Positions 56,020 to 64,000 of a DNA stretch of 64,000 nt are shown piece after piece. How positions within the stretch are numbered: position 1 is the first letter of the stretch; each line of letters begins with the position of its first letter. The position numbers and the translations under genes were made by a program. Under the pieces are notes generated by a model. It did not search any database, was not told the DNA's origin, and saw only the letters and a list, made by a program, of their open reading frames with translations. This DNA comes from Tillus elongatus (Eukaryota > Arthropoda > Insecta > Coleoptera > Cleridae), in the NCBI GenBank assembly GCA_964006375.1, contig OZ023262.1:197038778-197102777 (forward strand). Reading direction: 5' to 3'.

Positions 56020-57198
56020 TTTGCGATCACATTTCCGGATGCCTAAAGAGAGATATTGTGTGCCCAATATTTAAAAAAAGGCAATGCAGAATTACCTGAA
56101 AATTATAGACCAATCTCCGTGTTGCCAATAATCGGAAAGATTGTTGTGAAATGTGTGGCTTCATAAATTAACCTCTTCAAAGCGACAAATAGCTTCACTG
56201 ACTGCCAGTTTGGTTTTTAAAAAGACAAAAACATATTCTTGGGTATTTTAAGCTTGATATCTGACATAATAGAATCATTTCAGAGGCTTCAGTTAATTCT
56301 GTGACTTGAGCAAGGCCTTTGATGCTGTAAATCATAGGACCCTTATTGAAAATCTAAAAAATTATGCCTTGTGCTGTGATAGTGTGGGTCTGATCCACTC
56401 ATACTTATGTGACAGAACACAACTGTAAGGGTTGCTGGTGTGTCGTCTGCGGAAGATGGAAATATTGGAGTCCCACAAGGATCAGTGTTGGGTCCTATCT
56501 TATTTCTAATTTATATCAATGACCTCCAGTGTGCTGATCGTCAGGCTAAATACATCTTTACTGATATAATAATATCTATTGTGGGAAACACCATAGAGAA
56601 AGTCACTGAAAGCTTTGCAAGGTCAGTGGCAAGAGCCGAACAATGGTTTGCTAAAAACAGACTGCTTCTAAACCAAGACAAAACAAATCTAGATATTTTT
56701 CTATGAGAGATGTCGGTGGTACGAATGTCAGAATAAAGAATGTAAAGTTTCTAGGGGTTCAGGTGGATTAAAAGTTGCATTGGGATACACACATACATAA
56801 TGTCTGTAGCAAATTAAGCAAAAACCTAGTTCCTCTTCAGAACCTTTCAAGTTGTGTGTCTCAGACAGTGCTTAGCGCTGAATACCACAAGATGTTCCAC
56901 TCTCATCTGTCATATACTGTTCTGGCATGGAGGCATGTCATTGATATATGCAGGGTGTTTGTACTGCAGTGCAGAGCAGTAAGAATCATTGGAGGACTTG
57001 GCAGCCAGGAATTTACTAGCCTGGGTATTCTCACTCTTTCCCCTCAGCATATTCTTGAGAACCTCCGCTTTTGTAAGAAGAATGTTAACTTATATACAAA
57101 CCATCAGGTTATCCAGAACGATAATACAAAGCAAAGGCACAACATTGTCCTCGCTTCTTGGCGATTGAAGAGGTGTAAAACAGGACTGGGGTATTGGG
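56020..57198 (+). pseudogene. LINE RT, plus strand, C-terminus split by hAT copy 3
   Basis: KGNAELPENYRPISVLPIIG (56085), TDCQFGF (56195), SKAFD in broken frame (56310), [33 protein letters not shown] (56440-56540). The catalytic FADD is degraded to FTDI. It then reads MHWDTHIHNVCSKLSKNLVP, HSHLSYTVLAWRHV and LQCRAVRIIGGLGSQEF. The frame reaches GLGYW at 57198, is cut by the hAT element, and continues at 59295-59397 (WAAHFLNSLRDNIKVLAVND). Confidence 0.85.
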
Positions 57199-58971
57199 TA
57201 GAGATGTTTGAAATTTCGAACTGTACTTTTGGTTCGAAAATATGTTCGCACTAGCGATGTTGAAGTAGTTTGAAGTTCGAAATATGTAATTCTCCAAAAT
57301 AATTCGAAGTTCGTTGCACAAAAATACTGCAAAATTTAACTTTACAGGTATTGAATGCTGCCAAAGGTAGCGAAGTTGCGGCCCCGTTAACTCGGTAGTG
57401 GCGCTTTAAACTTGTTATCGGTCTCATTGAGTTAATAGCGTAATTTCAGGAGATTTCACTCATGCATGTTTTTGACAGTTGGTGGTACACATTGAGACAC
57501 TGTGGAGCCATTTAGCAATCACATAATTATTTTTTAATGTATCCTAGCTTCCCAAAACCGTTTAAAGTAACAACATTATGATGGCAGTGTTCGAAGGTGA
57601 TCGGTAACATACATTTTGAGAATGTATGAGGATTGCGGATTGTCTTTGGAAAACACTGGTTTTAACATGCTTTATTTCACAATGAGCGAAAACAGTTAAT
57701 TATTCACAATCAGGAGGCAGTATAAATTGTAAGTGGTTATATTAGCATGCTCACTTTGAACCCTCTCAATCTGTTTGCTAAAACTGCCTAGCCAATACCA
57801 AACAACAACAACATATTTATAAGAGCTTATCTATAGATCTAGAAATCTAAAAAAGTTTAAAATATTTTTGTATGTTTCATTTACGTTGACCCATCTCCAC
57901 AACTATCAGCACCAGAAGGCATTTTCACCCAATTAACCTGAAAATTTTGTCGAACCCTTTTTGTAAAAAGAGTGACAATCTTTTACATATAACCAGGTCT
58001 GGCACGCAGCGCTGCTTAATAAACTTCCGGCCTATGGTCTACCACCAAAACTCTGTACCTGGACAGCAAATTTCCTCTCCAGCCGGAAACTAAACTGTAT
58101 CCAATTAATGCAGGAGTCGTTACACGGATGACAGCACCCTCCATTCAAATATACAATATTCTAAGCCTATCTCTTTAGCCCAATTAGATGAGGATCACAT
58201 ACTCATGGAGGGTTCTGTCTCTGGATCTCCAAAAAATATTAGACTGGGGAAGTAGAAATCTTGTACAATTCAACTCCACGAAATCTCAGTCTTGCTTTCT
58301 ATCTCATAAGACATACACCCATCACAATGAACAACAAAGTTATTCAAAGTAGTGAGTCCTTTTCACTTGTTGGCATTTCTGTGGATCGAAGTTTCAATTG
58401 GCACTAACATGTCACATCAATTGCAGAAGCGGGTGCTAAGAAATTAGGTTTCCTCGTCCGGGCTCGCATATACTTACCACCAGCTAATCTCTATACATTA
58501 TATATTTAACAAATAAGGCCAAACCTCGAATACTGTTCCCACATCTGGGGTGCCGTTGCCGCTTCTACACTCAGACTCCATTCAGAAGAGAGCTATATGT
58601 CTCATCGGTGACCCTGCCCTCACCCAAGACTGCCATCCCTTGCTGTTGGTGACCTCTCTCTCTTTTATAGATATCTGCACGGGCACTGCTCAGAGGAGCT
58701 TTCTTCCATTGCTGCCCCCAGCAGATCTACCAGGGGAACAGAGCGAATCCACCCTTTTACTGTCCAGGTCACCAGATAGAACATCTTGTTATGCCCACTG
58801 TTTTGTCTCGAGCACTTCCAAGTTATGGAATTCCTTGCCGGCACATGTTTTTCCTTCTCCTCCGAACCTACAAACCTTCAAGTCCAGAATTAACAAGTTG
58901 CCTCTTTCCTCCTTGTCGACACCCACAGTACGGTAGTATTTAGGTTGTGAGCCCTCGTGGTGTGTTGTTGA

Positions 58972-59067
<96 letters not shown>

Positions 59068-59286
59068 GTGCGTTACAATATTCCTAAATTTTGTATTTAA
59101 GGAAATGATATATGAACACTGAAGAATTTTTGGTAGTTTGATGTTCGATTCTGAATTTCTAAGAAGTTCGAAGTTTGACTGTGAACTTTAGACATACTGT
59201 TTCTGAGGTTCGAAGTTCGAGGCAACACATTTGCTTGGGTTCGTTCATAGTTCGGTTGGAAAAAGACATGGGTTCGCACACCTCTG
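57199..59286. mobile_element. hAT non-autonomous element, copy 3, split by a LINE insertion
   Basis: It starts TAGAGATGTTTGAAATTTCG and ends TTCGCACACCTCTG, with the 8-bp target duplication GTATTGGG at 57191-57198 and 59287-59294. Relative to copy 2 it has 1.07 kb inserted after CTTTTACATA (57987): a LINE fragment plus (TA)n. The remaining hAT sequence is about 1 kb and non-coding. Confidence 0.9.
57990..58975 (+). pseudogene. LINE RT C-terminal fragment inserted in hAT copy 3
   Basis: Same family as 13995-14662. The upstream RT part, NKLPAYGLPPKLCTWTANFL (58015-58075), and a DDS remnant of the catalytic motif (58130) are followed by SIQKRAICLIGDPALTQ and SSTSKLWNSLPAHVFPS. It ends GTTGTTGAAATT like the other copy, followed by (TA)n at 58976-59062 instead of an A-tail. 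Confidence 0.87.
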
Positions 59287-59294
59287 GTATTGGG

Positions 59295-59405
59295 CTGCAC
59301 ATTTTTTAAACAGTTTGCGAGATAATATTAAAGTATTAGCAGTCAATGACTTTGAACTTAAGAGGTAGGAAAATCTTAATTGCAAATGCATTTTATAGTT
59401 TTAAT
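59295..59405 (+). pseudogene. continuation of the 56020 LINE C-terminus between two hAT elements
   Basis: WAAHFLNSLRDNIKVLAVND, FELKR, a stop, ENLNCKCIL is the usual LINE ending 'W..HF.N.LP..I..L....FE......L....FYSF'. It lies between hAT copies 3 and 4. A further few bases continue after 60436. Confidence 0.75.
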
Positions 59406-60436
59406 TAGAGGTGTGCGAAGCTTCGTTATTTCGAACCGAACCTTCGGCTCGAAAATATGTTCGCACTAACGATGTTAAAATAGTTCGAAATATGTAATTC
59501 CCTAAAATAGTTCGAAGTTCGTTGCTCAAAAATACTTCAAAACTTAACTTTACAGGCATTTAATGCTGCCAAAGGTAGCGAAGTTGCGGCCCCGTTAACT
59601 CTGTAGCGGCGCTTTAAACTCATCAGTCTCATTGAGTCGATAACGTAATTTTAGGAGATTTCACTCATGCATGTGTTTGACAGTTGGTGGGACACATTGA
59701 GACACGACGGAGCCATTTAGCAGTCACAGAATTATTTTTCTTATATATCCTAGCCTCCCGACACCTTTTTAGTAACGATATTATGATGGCGTTATTCAAA
59801 AGTGATCGGTAACGTAAATTTTCAGAATTTGTGAGGATAATTGCAGATTGACTTTGGAAAACACTAGTTTTAACATGCTTTATTTCACAATGAGCCAAAA
59901 CTGTTAAATATTCACAATCAGGAGACTGTTCAAATTTTAAGTGGTTATTTTATACCTATCATTCTCACTTTGACCCCTCTCAATCTGTTTACTAAAGCTG
60001 CCTGGCCAATACCGACAACAACAACATATTTATAATTGAGTTTATGTATAAATCTAGAAATCGAACAAAGCTTAAAATATTTTTTGTTTTTGTATTTTTA
60101 ATTTAACGTTGACCCATTTCCACAACGATCAGCACCAGAAGGCATTTTCACCCATTCAACCTGCAAATTTGTCTAACCCTTCCTTTTTGTAAAAAGAATG
60201 GGAATCTTTTACATATCAAAGATTGTATGGTACAATATTCCTACATTTTGTATTTAAGGAAATGATATATGTACACTGAAAAATTTTGGGTAGTTTGATG
60301 CTTAATTTTGAATTTCTAAGAAGTTCGACTGTGAACCTTAGACATACTATTTCAGAGGTTCGAAGTTCGAGTCAACATATTTGCTTGGGTTCGTTCATAG
60401 TTCGGTTTGAACAAAACATGGGTTCCCACACCTCTA
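59406..60436. mobile_element. hAT non-autonomous element, copy 4 (1,031 bp), best preserved
   Basis: It starts TAGAGGTGTGCGAAGCTTCG and ends TTCCCACACCTCTA. The 8-bp target duplication GTTTTAAT is at 59398-59405 and 60437-60444, and fits the hAT target preference nTnnnnAn. TTCGAA-rich subterminal regions of about 150 bp lie at both ends. No open frame for a transposase. Confidence 0.94.
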
Positions 60437-60444
60437 GTTTTAAT

Positions 60445-61239
60445 GACTATTTTAGTTTTACATTTTAAATGTAACATTGTGGTATGTTCTAACTATATTT
60501 TTATAACTTTTGTTGACGTGTCTAAGACTAAGAATTGTTCTAGGTATACATGGTAGCACATTACTCAGTTTGCTATATATCTACATGAAAACTGTCTTAT
60601 TAATCTAATATTTTGAAATATATAACTGATATACTTAGTAGGTACATAATTAGTATTTGTCAAATAAATGAGTCTAAAGTGTTTTATTTTAAGAAATTGT
60701 GGATATTAAAGGTGAGAATAACTCTTACTTCCGTGAATAAATATATTCTAGGGGTGAATCTGCTATTTCTACTTGTCTCATTAAAAACTTGTCTTAGGAA
60801 GATAATTAAAAGCATTACCAAGTAAAATAATTTTAAAAGTAAAAAAAAATGTGACAGTTTATGCCATACTGGAATAAAAAAGGACACAGAACAAGATAGA
60901 AAAACAGTTTTCTTATATCACTTATTATTAATGCAAATCTTTTTGCCTCTATATTTCTTTTCTTTGATGCACTGGAAGACACTTTATGATTGAAACCTTT
61001 CAACCACCCGTTTATGAAGTTTGTAAATACATGATGGCAAATATTACACAATAAATTATCTTCTGTGAACTGTACATATTGGCATAAAAGTGATTCTGAA
61101 TTTGTCTTCTGCTTCAACAAATTAATTCTTTTGGAAGTAACATTGAAATGTAAAATGCAGCTTGTGTCTTCAATACTGTACCGAAATCAGTTCTTTTTGA
61201 TAATAGTATAGCCTTTTATTGTCTCTATAATACAAAAAC
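60445..61239. other. unassigned intergenic sequence
   Basis: AT-rich. Short open frames on both strands at 60613-61120 are unrecognised and overlap. Confidence 0.4.
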
Positions 61240-62663
<1,424 letters not shown>

Positions 62664-63860
62664 AACTATATCGTCAATCCATGTTATAGTTATTGTTTAA
62701 TATTAACTATTAGGCGAATTTGTAAAAAAAAATCGCTGGTAGCAAAAGGAAACCTAAAAACTCATACATTTCGGAAACCTAAAATCTTTATTTTGTTTAT
62801 CTTATTATATGTAATTTTTCGTGATATTTTCTCTGTGTGTTGTTGTTTTATGATTTTCCATATTATTTTTGTCTTATTATCAAAACCATTTTATTTTTAT
62901 TTAGTTTATCAAAATTTTTGCCTTGTTGAGGACTTTTTTAGAAGTTTCCCGCTAAAACAAGACACATGCATGATATTGATGTTAATTGCACTTGTTGATA
63001 TTAAATCCATACGTAAACATTTAATATAACTTTATTACTTGACTAACTGAATAAACTTTATGATACATTTAACTATAATACACTTTATGATATAATAACA
63101 ATTACAACAGTACACGAGTACATAGCAGATAACTGACCGAGCGTGGAGGACGTGTGTTCACTGTAGCGTTGGTAGAGAAGAGCGAGAGAGAGATCGCCTG
63201 GTGTATCTTATATGCCGTAGTTCTTGACAGCTGGCTGTCGCATAAGGTAACGCAACGTTTAACTGTCCAGAGTATTTATGCAGAAACATAGAGTAGTGTT
63301 GACGGAAACACTGCGGTCGGAACCACCGCCACACATGAAATATTTAAAAATGGACAATAGTCATCCACTTTGAAACATTCAATTTCAACTCTTATGTAAT
63401 GTTTCTGAAATGTTCGTCTCAACGTGATAATGTGACAGAATCATGGAACCTTTCAATGATGAATATTATTGAGGATTGAAAACATTGGGCATAATCGTCC
63501 AGTAATGTTTCGGAAAAAATACGCGCGGTTAAGCTACTGACAGATATACCAGCAAACACGCAACCATCGGCCGTCTGCCGGGATAATGCTGTCTGTGTTG
63601 GTTTAGCAACAGCAACGGCGAAACGGCGCCTTACCCGTTACCTTATTGGCGTTGGCAAAATTCAAATAATATTTACAGTATTCCGCACTAGCCAACCAAT
63701 GTTGGCTATGCGGTGAGAATTATCGCTTTTTCACAGTACCGGCAAAACGCTGGAGAAGTGCAGTGTAGCCTTATTAGTCCTCGTCTGCTCGTCTATCATC
63801 GTGAGCCGATAGTGTTGGTGCATGGCCAGACTGCTAGCACAAAAGCAAACAAAATTATAA
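62664..63860 (+). promoter_or_regulatory. GC-richer probable promoter / 5' region of the next gene
   Basis: From about 63120 the sequence becomes clearly less AT-rich with many CpG (GCGTGGAGG, GGCGAAACGGCGCC) and no transposon signatures, and it contains a CCAAT-like GCCAACCAATG at 63691. This suggests a CpG-containing promoter directed to the right. No TATA box or initiator is claimed. Confidence 0.35.
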
Positions 63861-63864
63861 CAAC

Positions 63865-63967
63865 ATGGCGTATGTTTATGTGCTATATAGTGCTGTGTGT
63901 TTGAAGCTTAATAAATGTAAAAGTATAAATGATAAAAGGCAAGAAATTGTCTGTCGCAAGGCAATAG
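63865..63967 (+). CDS. possible first coding exon of an unidentified gene
   Basis: The ATG in context AACATGG reads MAYVYVLYSAVCLKLNKCKS, INDKRQEIVCRKAI plus one base, to a strong donor AATAG|GTAAGTTA at 63968. The 34-codon stretch is not recognised, and the rest of the gene is outside the window. It could also be a 5' UTR exon with a chance open frame. Confidence 0.35.
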
Positions 63968-64000
63968 GTAAGTTAATCATTTTTTAATTTATTTATAGTC

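Overview
The window is AT-rich insect-type nuclear DNA, probably from a large-genome hemimetabolous insect of the cockroach/termite kind. That placement is inferred from long repeat-filled introns, many decayed LINEs and mariner/hAT elements, and CCTAA-type (insect telomere-like) tails on one LINE family. It is one gene neighbourhood heavily invaded by nested transposable elements.

The only clearly recognisable host gene is the insect Fmr1/FXR gene on the + strand, running from about 1.26 to 44.9 kb. The visible exons are a 60-nt exon (1262-1321), KH1 (5221-5368), KH2 (5490-5771), an RGG-box exon (10835 to a stop at 11248, or spliced out near 11228), an RGG/acidic exon (31194-31385), an Arg-rich exon (39851-39970) and a terminal exon (44006-44187, stop), followed by a 3' UTR with AATAAA near 44890. 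All junctions agree in phase. The Tudor/Agenet and KH0 exons lie upstream of the window. The RGG exon can either end a short protein or splice across about 20 kb to the FXR-like tail.

The introns and 3' flank hold: (i) LINE fragments, at least ten, the most complete being a minus-strand element at 49.7-55.5 kb with a zinc-finger ORF1 and an endonuclease-RT ORF2; (ii) DNA transposons: Tc1-like at 1.9-4.3 kb, mariner pieces at 8.1-9.7 and 40.8-42.0 kb, two other IS630/mariner-type transposase relics (17.4 and 32.1 kb), and four copies of a roughly 1.03-kb non-autonomous hAT element, three with exact 8-bp target duplications; (iii) a very abundant family, called family T here, with a TC(T/G)GGACGCAGCAAG start, a 47-codon-period core, a central (TA)n tract and a terminal palindrome ending CACTAA, present about 12 times and resembling the DINE-1/Helentron-associated layout; (iv) a tRNA-derived SINE, MITEs, short LINE-tail insertions with target duplications, a degenerate GC-rich tandem array at 32.6-33.7 kb, and many (TA)n tracts.

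Two structures stand out. Inside the (TA)n tract of one family-T copy (28.2-28.6 kb) sits a roughly 200-bp-arm inverted repeat in which each arm carries a hammerhead-ribozyme motif with matching stems, as known from Penelope-like elements. A second inverted cluster at 30.6-30.9 kb carries three variant hammerhead-like motifs. The last 900 bp of the window are relatively GC-rich and end in a short Kozak-ATG exon with a strong splice donor, probably the first exon of the next gene.
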